From JANOYJ01 sp031373225 (GTDB taxonomy: Bacteria > Pseudomonadota > Alphaproteobacteria > Rhizobiales > Rhizobiaceae), in the NCBI GenBank assembly GCA_031373225.1, contig JANMMM010000013.1:1-19257 (forward strand): DNA of 19,257 bases. The letters run 5' to 3'. The notes under the pieces were generated by a model. The model ran no database searches. It was not told the origin of the DNA and worked only from the letters and a program-made list of their open reading frames with translations. Below, piece by piece: positions 1 through 7,531 of this stretch; positions within the stretch are counted from its first letter, which is position 1; the number at the start of each line of letters is the position of its first letter. The position numbers and the translations under genes are program-made.

Positions 1-1
1 G

Positions 2-886
2 GATGATGAAATCGTCCTGACGATCATGGAGCACCATTCCAACATCGTGCCCTGGCATTTCATCCGCGAGCGGCAGGGTGCAAAACTGGTCTGGGTCCCT
101 GTGGATGACGAGGGCGCGTTTCACATTGAAGACTTCGAAAAATGCCTGACCGACAAGACGAAGCTGGTCGCCATCACGCAGATGTCGAACGCGCTCGGCA
201 CGGTCGTTCCGGTCAAGGAAGTCTGCCGCATCTGTCATGCCAGGGGCATCAAAGTTCTGGTCGATGGCAGCCAGTCAGCGGTGCATATGCCCATCGATGT
301 GCGCGATATGGACTGCGACTTCTTCGTCATGACCGGTCACAAGCTCTACGGCCCAAGCGGCATCGGCGTCCTGTATGGAAAATATGACATTCTTGCCGGG
401 ATGCGCCCCTTCATGGGCGGCGGCGAGATGATCCGCGATGTGACGATGGAAAACGTCACCTATGGCGAGCCGCCGCACCGCCTAGAGGCGGGCACCCCGC
501 CCATCGTGCAGGCCATCGGCCTTGGCGCGGCTCTGAACTATATGCAGAGCGTTGGCCGGGAAAACATCGCCGCGCATGAGGCGGATTTGCGCGATTATGC
601 CCATGCGCAGCTCACCAAGATCAATTCCCTGCGCATCTTCGGAAATGCGCCCGGAAAGGGCGCCATTTTCTCGTTCGAACTGAAGGGCATCCACGCCCAC
701 GACGTGTCGATGGTCATTGACCGTGCCGGGGTGGCCGTGCGCGCAGGCACCCACTGCGCCCAGCCGCTGATGCAGCGTTTTGGCGTCACCTCTACCTGCC
801 GCGCCTCTTTCGGCCTATATAACACCAGAGCCGAGATCGACATCTTGGCCGAAGCGCTCGAAAAAGCGCGCCAGTTTTTCGCTTGA
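2..886 (+). CDS. sufS: Cysteine desulfurase SufS (5' end outside window)
   Basis: PLP-dependent group II cysteine desulfurase that takes sulfur from L-cysteine and passes it as persulfide to the SUF cluster scaffold in the cytoplasm. The reading frame is open from base 2 (DDEIVLTIMEHHSN), so the gene starts upstream; roughly the N-terminal quarter of a usual protein of about 410 residues is missing. The ATG at base 26 lies inside the conserved MEHHSN motif and is not the start. The PLP lysine is in TGHKLYGPSG (codon 341-343). The catalytic cysteine is in RAGTHCAQPL (codon 755-757); a threonine replaces the first histidine of the more common GHHC. The C-terminus (TCRASFGLYNT) is typical of alphaproteobacterial SufS. 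sufT starts 10 bases downstream, so this is the distal part of a suf operon. Confidence 0.96.
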   Translation, partial: DDEIVLTIMEHHSNIVPWHFIRERQGAKLVWVPVDDEGAFHIEDFEKCLTDKTKLVAITQMSNALGTVVPVKEVCRICHARGIKVLVDGSQSAVHMPIDVRDMDCDFFVMTGHKLYGPSGIGVLYGKYDILAGMRPFMGGGEMIRDVTMENVTYGEPPHRLEAGTPPIVQAIGLGAALNYMQSVGRENIAAHEADLRDYAHAQLTKINSLRIFGNAPGKGAIFSFELKGIHAHDVSMVIDRAGVAVRAGTHCAQPLMQRFGVTSTCRASFGLYNTRAEIDILAEALEKARQFFA

Positions 887-896
887 GGTAAGAAGT

Positions 897-1286
897 ATGG
901 AAGAGTCCGCTCTTGCGCCCGCATTGGATGAAAAAGCCATCGAGATGGTCAACGCCGCCACATCCATCCCGCCGGACGAGCTGCAGCGTATGACCGAGGA
1001 CATTATCGCCTCGCTCAAAACTGTGTACGATCCGGAAATCCCGGCCGACATCTACGAACTCGGCCTCATCTACAAGATTGACATCGAGGACGACCGGTCT
1101 GTCGTGATCGACATGACCCTCACCGCCCCCGGCTGCCCGGTGGCGGGTGAAATGCCGGGCTGGGTGGAAAACGCCGTCGGCACGGTTGGCGGCGTCTCGG
1201 GCGTCAAAGTCAACATGACGTTCGACCCGCCATGGACCGCCGCGCGCATGAGCGAAGAGGCGCAGATCGCGGTGGGCTGGTATTGA
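897..1286 (+). CDS. sufT: SUF system assembly protein, DUF59/MIP18 family (SufT)
   Basis: Small cytoplasmic protein of the DUF59 (MIP18) family, found in many suf operons and thought to help iron-sulfur cluster maturation. The 129-residue product has a non-conserved, acidic N-terminus of about 30 residues, then the family signatures DPEIPADIYELGLIY (45-59), TAPGCP with the conserved cysteine C80, and FDPPWT (109-114). The reading frame is open farther upstream, but the ATG at 897 is chosen because a GAGG ribosome site at 885-888 sits 8 bases before it and overlaps the sufS stop. It is followed by an 86-base gap and then sufA. Family and context agree; the precise biochemical role is less settled than for SufS or SufA. 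Confidence 0.92.
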   Translation: MEESALAPALDEKAIEMVNAATSIPPDELQRMTEDIIASLKTVYDPEIPADIYELGLIYKIDIEDDRSVVIDMTLTAPGCPVAGEMPGWVENAVGTVGGVSGVKVNMTFDPPWTAARMSEEAQIAVGWY

Positions 1287-1372
1287 GGCCTTGCGCCGAA
1301 AGCCTTTGTCCACCATCTTTGAGATAGAATCTGGCACCGGGCCTTGAACCCGTCTGTTTTGGAGAAAATGAA

Positions 1373-1747
1373 ATGTCCCGTTTCTCAGTCCTAACCATGA
1401 CCGACGCCGCCGCCACGCGCGTGTCGGACATACTCGCCGCCAATCCCGGAAACGCGGGCCTGCGCATCGGCGTCAAAAAGGGCGGCTGCGCGGGGATGGA
1501 ATATAGTGTTGAGTTGGCCAGCGAAGGCAAGCCGCGCGAGGATATGGTCGAGCAGGGCGCCGCCCGCGTCTTCGTCGCGCCCGAGGCGGTGCTTTATCTT
1601 CTCGGCACCGAGATGGATTTCGAACAGACCGCGCTGCGCACCGGCTTCACCTTCAAAAACCCCAACCAGACCTCCGCCTGCGGCTGCGGCGAAAGCGTCG
1701 AACTGATGCCTGCCGACAAGAGCAAGCTGGAAGCCGCGCACCCATGA
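1373..1747 (+). CDS. sufA: A-type iron-sulfur carrier SufA (HesB/IscA family)
   Basis: A-type carrier that accepts Fe-S clusters from the SufBCD scaffold and hands them to target enzymes. The 124-residue product shows the three cluster-binding cysteines of the HesB/IscA/SufA family: C39 in KKGGCAGMEY, and C103 and C105 in SACGCGES. Length is normal for the family. The start at 1373 has GGAG at 1361-1364, 8 bases upstream. Position at the end of the suf operon supports SufA over IscA or ErpA, which cannot be separated by sequence alone. The last four bases (ATGA, 1744-1747) also contain the start codon of the next gene, implying translational coupling. No iron-responsive operator is evident in the 86 bases upstream. 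Confidence 0.94.
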   Translation: MSRFSVLTMTDAAATRVSDILAANPGNAGLRIGVKKGGCAGMEYSVELASEGKPREDMVEQGAARVFVAPEAVLYLLGTEMDFEQTALRTGFTFKNPNQTSACGCGESVELMPADKSKLEAAHP

Positions 1748-2064
1748 TGGACGACGCCGACATAAGCGACATGTTCGCCGGTCTCGGCCCGGTGACAATC
1801 AAGAAAATGTTCGGTGGCAAGAGCGTCTATTTCAACGGAATCATCACTGCCATTGAGACAGACGGCGAAGTCTTTCTGAAAGCCGATGCCATCAGCGCGC
1901 CGCAGTTCGAAGCCGCCGGCGCGCGGCAGTGGACCTATGACGGCAAGGGCAAATCGGTGAAAATGCCCTATTGGACCGTGCCCGACGCGGCGCTGGACGA
2001 TCCGGACGAGCTCAAGAGCTGGACCAGGCTTGCCTATGAGGCGGCGCTTCGGGTGAAGAAGTAG
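1744..2064 (+). CDS. TfoX/Sxy N-terminal domain protein
   Basis: Protein of 106 residues consisting only of the TfoX N-terminal domain. Visible hallmarks are the basic KKMFGG motif (residues 20-25) followed by a short beta region (SVYFNGIITAIETDGEVFLKAD), then WTYDGKGKSVKMPYWTVPDAAL and a C-terminal helix. In Gammaproteobacteria, full-length TfoX/Sxy activates competence genes with CRP; stand-alone N-terminal-domain proteins in Alphaproteobacteria have no established role, so no function is assigned. Its ATG overlaps the sufA stop by four bases, so it is probably made together with SufA. A second ATG directly follows at 1747. It is the last gene before a 782-base gap. Confidence 0.85.
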   Translation: MMDDADISDMFAGLGPVTIKKMFGGKSVYFNGIITAIETDGEVFLKADAISAPQFEAAGARQWTYDGKGKSVKMPYWTVPDAALDDPDELKSWTRLAYEAALRVKK

Positions 2065-2106
2065 GGGCTGCCCCCTCTGCTTCCTGAGATTGTGGAGGGG
2101 AGGCAA
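2065..2106. other. Imperfect long stem-loop after the TfoX gene
   Basis: Just after the TfoX-domain stop, CCCCTC (2072-2077) can pair with GAGGGG (2095-2100), extended outward by TGCC (2069-2072) with GGCA (2101-2104) around small mismatches. No T-tract follows, so it is not a standard intrinsic terminator. It may stop or stabilise the suf transcript, or be part of an intergenic repeat. Bases 2107-2190 hold nothing else I can identify. Confidence 0.35.
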
Positions 2107-2191
2107 CCCGCCGGGCCGGACATCGCGGAATTGCTTGACTGAGGCTTTGAAGGGGATAAGCCGAAGGGGATTTGAGATACGCAGCCAAGGC

Positions 2192-2320
2192 GCTCCCTCA
2201 CCTGCTTCTCTTCGCGAAGCTGTCCTCTCCCCGTGGGGGAGAGGGGAAAGCTGTGGCGCTCTCTTCGCCTCTCCCCACCGGGGAGAGGACAGATTCGCGG
2301 AGCGAAGCATGTGAGGGAGA
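2192..2320. repeat. Double-hairpin palindromic intergenic repeat (RIME-like)
   Basis: A 129-base nested inverted repeat. Outer arms CTCCCTCAC (2193-2201) and GTGAGGGAG (2311-2319) are perfect complements, as are GCTTC (2204-2208) with GAAGC (2304-2308) and CTGTCCTCTCCCC (2220-2232) with GGGGAGAGGACAG (2280-2292). Each inner arm also folds locally into the same 9-pair hairpin, CCTCTCCCC with GGGGAGAGG, with 3-base loops (2224-2244 and 2268-2288). The element can therefore form one long cruciform or two side-by-side hairpins. The architecture resembles the rhizobial intergenic mosaic elements (RIME: two palindromes, about 100 bases), non-coding and dispersed between genes. Membership of that exact family is from memory and was not verified. 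Confidence 0.75.
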
Positions 2321-2399
2321 GTCTGAAACGTGGATTGAATCAGGCATCGTAGAAAGTAATATACTGTAATATCAATAGGTTAACCGAAAGACGCGACGC

Positions 2400-2810
2400 A
2401 CTCTATCCAATGCCCCGCGTCTTCCCGCATAATCACCGGGCTGCTCTTATGGGGACCGGATGATCACCGGCATTCGGGAGAGCGGGCGGCCTGTGGCAGC
2501 TTTGGGTTCAGTTGTCCAAGGCGGGCGGAGGCCCTTCATGTCCCTCCTGGCCTTCGCACGCTCTCACCGGAGCGTCCCATCCGCCAGCCGGGCAAAAAGC
2601 CGTGCCCCTCGTCATTTTAAGAATGGGTGTGTGGCGAGCCCGCACCCATATAGGTAGGTTCCTTCGGCAGGACTACACGCCCTGGACTTCCCTGAAGTTT
2701 CAATGACCGGATGCGAAAGCAGGCGCGGTGATGAGAAGGCTTGTCCCGCCGGCTTGCCGCGCCGCGGTCCAAGGGGCGGAGGCGGGAGCCTGGCGGAGGC
2801 GTGATAAAGG
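2400..2810. other. GC-rich structured gap, possible non-coding RNA or dispersed element
   Basis: No convincing protein gene lies here: the short open frames have no ribosome site and no recognisable domain. The DNA is rich in local hairpins: CCGG/CCGG (2456-2470), ACGCTC/GAGCGT (2558-2575), GGGCA/TGCCC (2590-2607), and a 7-pair stem at 2625-2647 with a 9-base loop (one G-T pair). An AT-rich patch at 2335-2390 precedes it and contains a weak promoter-like pair, TTGAAT (2335-2340) and TATACT (2360-2365), at a long 19-base spacing. It does not match the hallmarks of tmRNA, RNase P RNA, SRP RNA, or the cobalamin, TPP, FMN or glycine riboswitches. Strand, boundaries and whether it is transcribed are unknown. 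Confidence 0.35.
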
Positions 2811-2846
2811 GGATTGATTCACCCGAATATCAGGCCCGAAGGCGCC

Positions 2847-4910
2847 TCAAATATCCAGCTCCGTCACAAACTCAGCCCGGTCCTGAATAAACCTGAACCG
2901 GGCTTCGGGCTTGACGCCCATCAAATCGTCCACGGCCTTCTGCGTCGGAGCTATGTCGTCCTGCGCGATTTCGATCCGCAGCATGGTGCGCTTCTTCGGG
3001 TCCATGGTGGTTTCCTTCAGCTGCGACGGATTCATTTCACCAAGGCCCTTGAAGCGGCCGATGTCCACCTTGCCGCGCCCGGTGAACTCGGTGCGCAGCA
3101 GTTCTTCCTTGTGCGCATCGTCGCGGGCATACAGCGTTCTGGAGCCTTGCGTGATGCGGTAGAGCGGCGGCACGCCCATGTAGAGGTGGCCGTTGCGGAT
3201 GAGGTCGGGCATTTCCTGATAGAAGAAGGTGATGAGCAGTGAGGCGATATGCGCGCCGTCAACATCCGCGTCGGTCATGATGACCACCCGGTCGTAGCGC
3301 AGGTCATCGTCGCGGTATTTGGCCCGTGTGCCGCAGCCGAGCGCCTGGATCAGGTCGGAAATCTGCTGGTTGGCGGCGAGCTTGTCTCTGGTGGCGCTGG
3401 CGACATTGAGGATTTTGCCACGCAGCGGCAGCACGGCCTGGGTCGCCCGGTCGCGCGCCTGTTTGGCTGAGCCGCCGGCGGAATCGCCTTCGACGATGAA
3501 AATCTCCGCCCCCGCTGCGCCGTTCTGCGAGCAGTCGGCGAGCTTGCCGGGCAGGCGGAGCTTGCGCACAGCGGACTTGCGGTTGACCTCTTTTTCCTGG
3601 CGGCGGCGCATGCGCTCGTCGGCCCGCTCCATCACCCAGTCGAGAAGTTTTGACGCATCCTGCGGCGAGTCGGCGAGCCAATGGTCGAACGGATCGCGCA
3701 GCGCATTTTCAACGATGCGCTGCGCTTCGACCGTCGCCAGCCTATCCTTGGTCTGGCCGACAAACTCCGGTTCGCGTATATGGATGGACAGCATGGCGGC
3801 GCAGGAGATCATCACGTCTTCCGTGGTGATGATCGAGGCGCGCTTGTTGCCCGTGAGTTCGGCATAGGCTTTCAGGCCGCGCGCCAGCGCGATGCGCATC
3901 CCAGCCTCGTGCGCGCCGCCGTCATGGGTCGGGATCGTGTTGCAGTAGGAGTTGAGATAGCCGTCGCCGCCGAACCAGGTGACGGCCCACTCGACAGCGC
4001 CATGGCCGGCCTGCTTCTCGCTTTTGCCGTGGAACATGTTGCGGGTGACCTGAAACTCGCCGCCGAGATTTTCGGCGAGGTAGTCCTTCAAGCCGCCGGG
4101 AAAATGGAAAACCGCCTTTTCCGGTGGCGCGTCCTTGGCTGTCAACTTCAAGGGCGCGCAGGTCCAGCGGATTTCAACGCCGCCGAACAGGTACGCCTTG
4201 GAGCGCGACATGCGGTACAGCCGGGCGGGGTCGAAGGCCGCGCCCTTGCCGAATATCTGCGCGTCCGGGTGAAAGCGCAGCTTGGTGCCGCGCCTGTTTT
4301 GCACCTCGCCCAATTCCTCAAGCCCGCCCTGCGGCACGCCGCGCGAGAAGGTCTGGCGGTAAAGTTTGCGGCCGCGCGCAACTTCGACTTCGAGCACATC
4401 CGAAAGCGCATTGACCACCGAAACGCCGACGCCGTGCAGGCCGCCGGATGTCTCATAGACTTTCGAGTCGAACTTGCCGCCGGAATGCAGCTTGGTCATG
4501 ATGACTTCAAGCGCCGACTTATCCTTGAATTTCGGATGCGGATCGACCGGTATGCCGCGGCCATTGTCGGCGACCGTGACATACCCTTCAGCGTCAAGCT
4601 CGATATCGATAAAGGTCGCGTGTCCGGCGACCGCCTCGTCCATGGCATTGTCGATGGCTTCGGCAAACAGATGGTGCATCGCCTTCTCATCGGTGCCGCC
4701 AATATACATGCCGGGCCGCATCCGGACCGGCTCAAGGCCTTCCAAAACAACGATGTCGGCGGCGGAATAGCTCTCTGTTGTCGGCTGGGGCTTGGAGGAT
4801 GAGGTTTTCGTTGGCGCTGAAGCTGGCGCGCTGGATGCAGCCACAGGTTTTGCAAGAGGAGCCTTGTCCCTCACCGCGCCGCCGAAAAGGTCGAAAGATT
4901 CATCTGTCAC
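2847..4910 (-). CDS. parE: DNA topoisomerase IV subunit B (ParE)
   Basis: ATPase subunit of topoisomerase IV, which with ParC unlinks daughter chromosomes. The 687-residue product starts with a Pro/Ala/Ser-rich tail of about 50 residues, then the GHKL ATPase domain: RMRPGMYIGG, E84 and N88 in EAIDNAMDE, D115 in DNGRGIP, and GGLHGVGVSVVNALS (156-170). The TOPRIM metal site is EGDSAGGSA (near 472) and DADVDG (near 545); RFKGLGEMNP follows. The absence of the large C-terminal insert of Gram-negative GyrB and the ETTMDP motif favour ParE. The start must be the GTG at 4908-4910: an in-frame stop lies four codons upstream (4920-4922), and the next methionine is inside the ATPase domain. No strong ribosome site precedes it. 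It is divergent from the pilus operon. Confidence 0.95.
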   Translation of the reverse strand: MTDESFDLFGGAVRDKAPLAKPVAASSAPASAPTKTSSSKPQPTTESYSAADIVVLEGLEPVRMRPGMYIGGTDEKAMHHLFAEAIDNAMDEAVAGHATFIDIELDAEGYVTVADNGRGIPVDPHPKFKDKSALEVIMTKLHSGGKFDSKVYETSGGLHGVGVSVVNALSDVLEVEVARGRKLYRQTFSRGVPQGGLEELGEVQNRRGTKLRFHPDAQIFGKGAAFDPARLYRMSRSKAYLFGGVEIRWTCAPLKLTAKDAPPEKAVFHFPGGLKDYLAENLGGEFQVTRNMFHGKSEKQAGHGAVEWAVTWFGGDGYLNSYCNTIPTHDGGAHEAGMRIALARGLKAYAELTGNKRASIITTEDVMISCAAMLSIHIREPEFVGQTKDRLATVEAQRIVENALRDPFDHWLADSPQDASKLLDWVMERADERMRRRQEKEVNRKSAVRKLRLPGKLADCSQNGAAGAEIFIVEGDSAGGSAKQARDRATQAVLPLRGKILNVASATRDKLAANQQISDLIQALGCGTRAKYRDDDLRYDRVVIMTDADVDGAHIASLLITFFYQEMPDLIRNGHLYMGVPPLYRITQGSRTLYARDDAHKEELLRTEFTGRGKVDIGRFKGLGEMNPSQLKETTMDPKKRTMLRIEIAQDDIAPTQKAVDDLMGVKPEARFRFIQDRAEFVTELDI

Positions 4911-5156
4911 GGGCAGGGATCATCCATACATTGCATTGATTCGACACACAGTTTGCAACGAATCGCCATATTTTGCGACTGCCGTTCGATAAATGTCCGC
5001 TGTTCGCGGAATGCAACCAAATCGCTCCCAAATACAGGATTGAGTAACTATCTCACCCGAATTACCAAACATTTCAATGACTTAATTGCAGGAATTTTAA
5101 GACTCGCGGCGCAGGATCAGGCCAATCAATAAAAACCGCGCAACAGGGGGCCGGTC
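4911..5156. promoter_or_regulatory. Divergent control region between parE and cpaB
   Basis: This 246-base, relatively AT-rich region must carry the promoters of parE (leftward) and of the pilus operon (rightward). Visible elements: an inverted repeat GATTCG (4938-4943) / CGAATC (4959-4964) in the parE leader, 28-54 bases before its GTG; a candidate rightward promoter TTGAGT (5040-5045), 17-base spacer, TACCAA (5063-5068); and two TTAA tetramers near 5082 and 5097 with 11 bases between them. The promoter match is weak (3 of 6 at -10). A strong purine-rich ribosome site, CAGGGGG, ends just before cpaB. Confidence 0.5.
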
Positions 5157-6095
5157 TTGAAGGGCAAACTCATACCCATGCTGGGTCTTGCCGTCGTTTT
5201 CGGCGGCATATCGATATTCGTGGCGGACGGGCTTGTCAAAAGCCGGGCCGATTCCGGTCAAACGGCTGTTGTTGCAGCTGAACCGCAGAAGGTGACCGAG
5301 TTTAGAAAGATCGTCGTCGCAAAGGCGGCGCTGCGCTATGGAATGGAGCTGACGGCGGACCAGCTGAGCGAAATTGACTGGCCCGCGGACGCGCTGCCGG
5401 ACGGCGCCTTCGCTTCCATCGCTGATCTGACCGGGGCCGGCCGCCGGGTTGTTCTTTCGCCAGTCGAGCCGAACGAACCCGTTCTTGCCGCCAAGCTTTC
5501 GGGCGCGGATGGCCGCGCCACCCTCGCCAACCTGTTGGCGCCGGGCAAGCGTGCGGTTACCATCCGCGTTGATGACATCTCGGGCGTTGCCGGTTTCGTG
5601 ACGCCGGGCGACCGCGTTGATGTGGTTTTGACCCGTCAGACGCAGGGAGTGCCGGCCCAGACTGCCGAAGGCGAGGCGCAGACTGCGGCGCCGAGCGAAT
5701 ATGCGTCAGAAGTTATCCTGTCTGACATTAAAGTTTTGACCGCCGACCAGAATTCAGACGAGCGGGCGCTGACGCCGGGCGTCGCCAAGGCGGTGACGAT
5801 CGAAGTGTCGACCGAAGAGGCGCAGAAAGTGGCGCTGTCGCAGCAGATCGGCACACTTTATCTCCTGCTGCGCGCCGCCGGCGACCAGACCGGTGATGAT
5901 TCCGCCGCGCTCAGCGTTTCGGATCTCGACGGACGCGGCAAGGACATGGCGCAGGTCGCCGCCTTGCCAAAGCCTTCCATCCTCAGCCTGCCAGAAGACA
6001 AGAACAAATTCCGCACGATCACCGTGACGCGCGGACATGCGTCTGAGACATTTTCTGTGGTGGAAGAAAAGCGCGCCGATGAGGCTGCGCGATGA
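5157..6095 (+). CDS. cpaB: Flp/Tad pilus assembly protein CpaB (RcpC)
   Basis: Periplasmic, membrane-anchored partner of the CpaC secretin in Tad pilus assembly. The 312-residue product has an N-terminal membrane anchor or signal (LIPMLGLAVVFGGISIFVA, about 5-23), a SAF domain (about 52-115, with VVLSPVEPNEPVLAAKL), then the CpaB/RcpC domain (KRAVTIRVDDISGVAGFVTPGDRVDVVL). The chosen start is the TTG at 5157, because a strong CAGGGGG site ends 6 bases before it. An ATG at codon 8 (5178) is the alternative but would cut into the hydrophobic segment. It is the first gene of the operon; its stop overlaps the cpaC start by four bases (ATGA). The C-terminal tail is charged (VVEEKRADEAAR). Confidence 0.92.
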   Translation: MKGKLIPMLGLAVVFGGISIFVADGLVKSRADSGQTAVVAAEPQKVTEFRKIVVAKAALRYGMELTADQLSEIDWPADALPDGAFASIADLTGAGRRVVLSPVEPNEPVLAAKLSGADGRATLANLLAPGKRAVTIRVDDISGVAGFVTPGDRVDVVLTRQTQGVPAQTAEGEAQTAAPSEYASEVILSDIKVLTADQNSDERALTPGVAKAVTIEVSTEEAQKVALSQQIGTLYLLLRAAGDQTGDDSAALSVSDLDGRGKDMAQVAALPKPSILSLPEDKNKFRTITVTRGHASETFSVVEEKRADEAAR

Positions 6096-7525
6096 GCGGT
6101 TTGGGATTTGGGGTCAGGGACATGCTGAAACATTCAATGAAGCGGCAGCGCGCGATTGCCTGCGCGTTTATCGCGGCAGCCTTCGCCGCCGCCATGCCCG
6201 TCGCATCGGCGCAGGCGCAGGACGCGGTCATCAACATCAGCGCCAGCACAACGACCAAGACGATCAAGATCGCCAAGGGCAAGCCGCGCACGATCCATTT
6301 CTCCAAGGATTTCTTCGAGATCGTCGTCGGCGATCCGGAGATCGCCAATGTGACGCCGCTGACGGACCAGTCCTTCTATGTGCTCGGCCACAAGCTCGGC
6401 ACGACGGGCATCGCGCTGTTTGACGAGAACAAGCAGCTGGTTGGTTCGATTGACATTGAAGTCACTTATGACACGGCGCAGCTCAATGCGACGATTGCGC
6501 AGAACCTGCCGGAATCCGACATCCGCGCAACCACAGCCAATGGGCAGGTGGTGCTGTCGGGCGACGCCAAGGACCAGCCGGCGGCGGACAAGGCGCGGAC
6601 CATCGCCAAACAGTTCAATGAGGGCAAGGACGTCATTGACTCGGTGAAAGTCACCTCGTCGCAGCAGGTGCAGCTCGATGTGCGCTTCGTCGAAGTGAAC
6701 CGCCAGGCGGTGATCGACCTAGGTGCCAAATACTCCGCAAACATTGCGCAGGGCATCAATGGCCTGACAGCGGCGCTTACGCCCGCCGAAATGGTTCAAG
6801 CCACGACTGGCCAGATCGTCGGCCGCCTGCTTGGCCCCGGTGTTTCTGTGGACGTGACTCTGAAAGCGCTCGAGAATAAGGGACTGGCGCGCCGTCTCGC
6901 TGAACCGAACCTGATCGCCCGTTCGGGTGAAAAGGCAAGCTTTCTCGCAGGTGGCGAGTTTCCCATACCTGTAGCGGGAAGCCAAGGTTCGGTGACCGTC
7001 GAATTCAAGAAATATGGCGTCGGCCTCGAATTTTCGCCAAAGGTGCTGTCCGACGGCCTGATCGCGCTCGACATCGCGCCGGAAGTGTCGGCGATTGACA
7101 CGACCAATTCCTACAAAGTTGGCAACATCGCCATTCCAGGCTTCATCGTCCGCCGCGCCCAGACTTCGGTTGATCTGCGTGATGGCCAGAGCTTCATGAT
7201 CGCCGGCCTTTTGCAGACATTCAATGACGTGTCGCTGGAGCGCATTCCCGGCATCGGCAAGGCTCCGGTCATCGGATCGCTTTTCTCGAGCAAGCAATAT
7301 CAGCGCCGCGAGACCGAGCTTGTCATCATCGTGACGCCGCATCTCATCAAGCCGATTGACCCGTCCAAGAAGTTGGCGAGCCCGCTCGATAAGACGCTGC
7401 CGCCGAGCAATGCCGATCTCTTCGGCGCCAATGTGGATGAGATCAAAGTGTCCGCCGCCAACCGCGCCAAGTCGGGCGTGGCAGGCGTGGACGCGGGCGC
7501 CGGCCATTTTCTCGAACTCGAGTAA
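6092..7525 (+). CDS. cpaC: Outer-membrane secretin CpaC (RcpA)
   Basis: Secretin forming the outer-membrane channel of the Tad pilus. In the 477-residue product, the N-terminus carries a signal peptide (hydrophobic stretch about 21-41, likely cleavage after AQAQ near residue 43). A pilus/BON-type N-domain follows (IHFSKDFFEIVVGDPEIANVT; ATTANGQVVLSGDAKD), then the secretin domain with AEPNLIARSGEKASFLAGGE (about 270-289) and the C-terminal signature RIPGIGKAPVIGSLFS...ELVIIVTPHLI (about 384-419). The start at 6092 has GAGG at 6081-6084 and overlaps the cpaB stop; ATGs at codons 11 and 16 would shorten an unusually long signal n-region but have poorly placed ribosome sites. The last 50 residues form a low-complexity tail. 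Confidence 0.95.
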   Translation: MSGLGFGVRDMLKHSMKRQRAIACAFIAAAFAAAMPVASAQAQDAVINISASTTTKTIKIAKGKPRTIHFSKDFFEIVVGDPEIANVTPLTDQSFYVLGHKLGTTGIALFDENKQLVGSIDIEVTYDTAQLNATIAQNLPESDIRATTANGQVVLSGDAKDQPAADKARTIAKQFNEGKDVIDSVKVTSSQQVQLDVRFVEVNRQAVIDLGAKYSANIAQGINGLTAALTPAEMVQATTGQIVGRLLGPGVSVDVTLKALENKGLARRLAEPNLIARSGEKASFLAGGEFPIPVAGSQGSVTVEFKKYGVGLEFSPKVLSDGLIALDIAPEVSAIDTTNSYKVGNIAIPGFIVRRAQTSVDLRDGQSFMIAGLLQTFNDVSLERIPGIGKAPVIGSLFSSKQYQRRETELVIIVTPHLIKPIDPSKKLASPLDKTLPPSNADLFGANVDEIKVSAANRAKSGVAGVDAGAGHFLELE

Positions 7526-7531
7526 GGAAGA

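Noticed and set aside
26..886. Complete 286-residue SufS starting at the ATG at base 26
   Set aside because: The frame is open to the window edge with conserved SufS residues before this ATG, so the gene is cut by the window and not shortened.
2590..2619. Intrinsic terminator from GGGCA/TGCCC followed by CATTTT
   Set aside because: The stem is only 5 pairs and the T-run is short and 9 bases away, so it does not qualify as a standard terminator on either strand.
2460..2706. Two short plus-strand frames (65 and 64 codons) in the intergenic gap
   Set aside because: They overlap in different frames over the same hairpin-rich DNA, lack ribosome sites, and are Arg/Ser/Pro-rich without a domain; more likely chance frames over a structured element.
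2400..2810. Possible tmRNA, RNase P RNA, SRP RNA, or cobalamin/TPP/FMN/glycine riboswitch
   Set aside because: Neither strand shows their hallmark sequences (T-loop GTTCGA and tag frame, GAGGAAAGTCC, the SRP GGTCAGG...GGAAG core, or riboswitch core boxes).
3681..4802. 373-codon plus-strand frame opposite parE
   Set aside because: It lies fully inside parE, whose ATPase and TOPRIM motifs are unambiguous; no domain or ribosome site supports it.
5082..5100. CtrA binding site upstream of cpaB (TTAA...TTAA)
   Set aside because: The two TTAA tetramers are separated by 11 bases, not the 7 of the CtrA consensus, in an AT-rich stretch where chance matches are common.
6719..7507. 262-codon minus-strand frame opposite cpaC
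   Set aside because: Antisense to the conserved secretin domain with no signature of its own.
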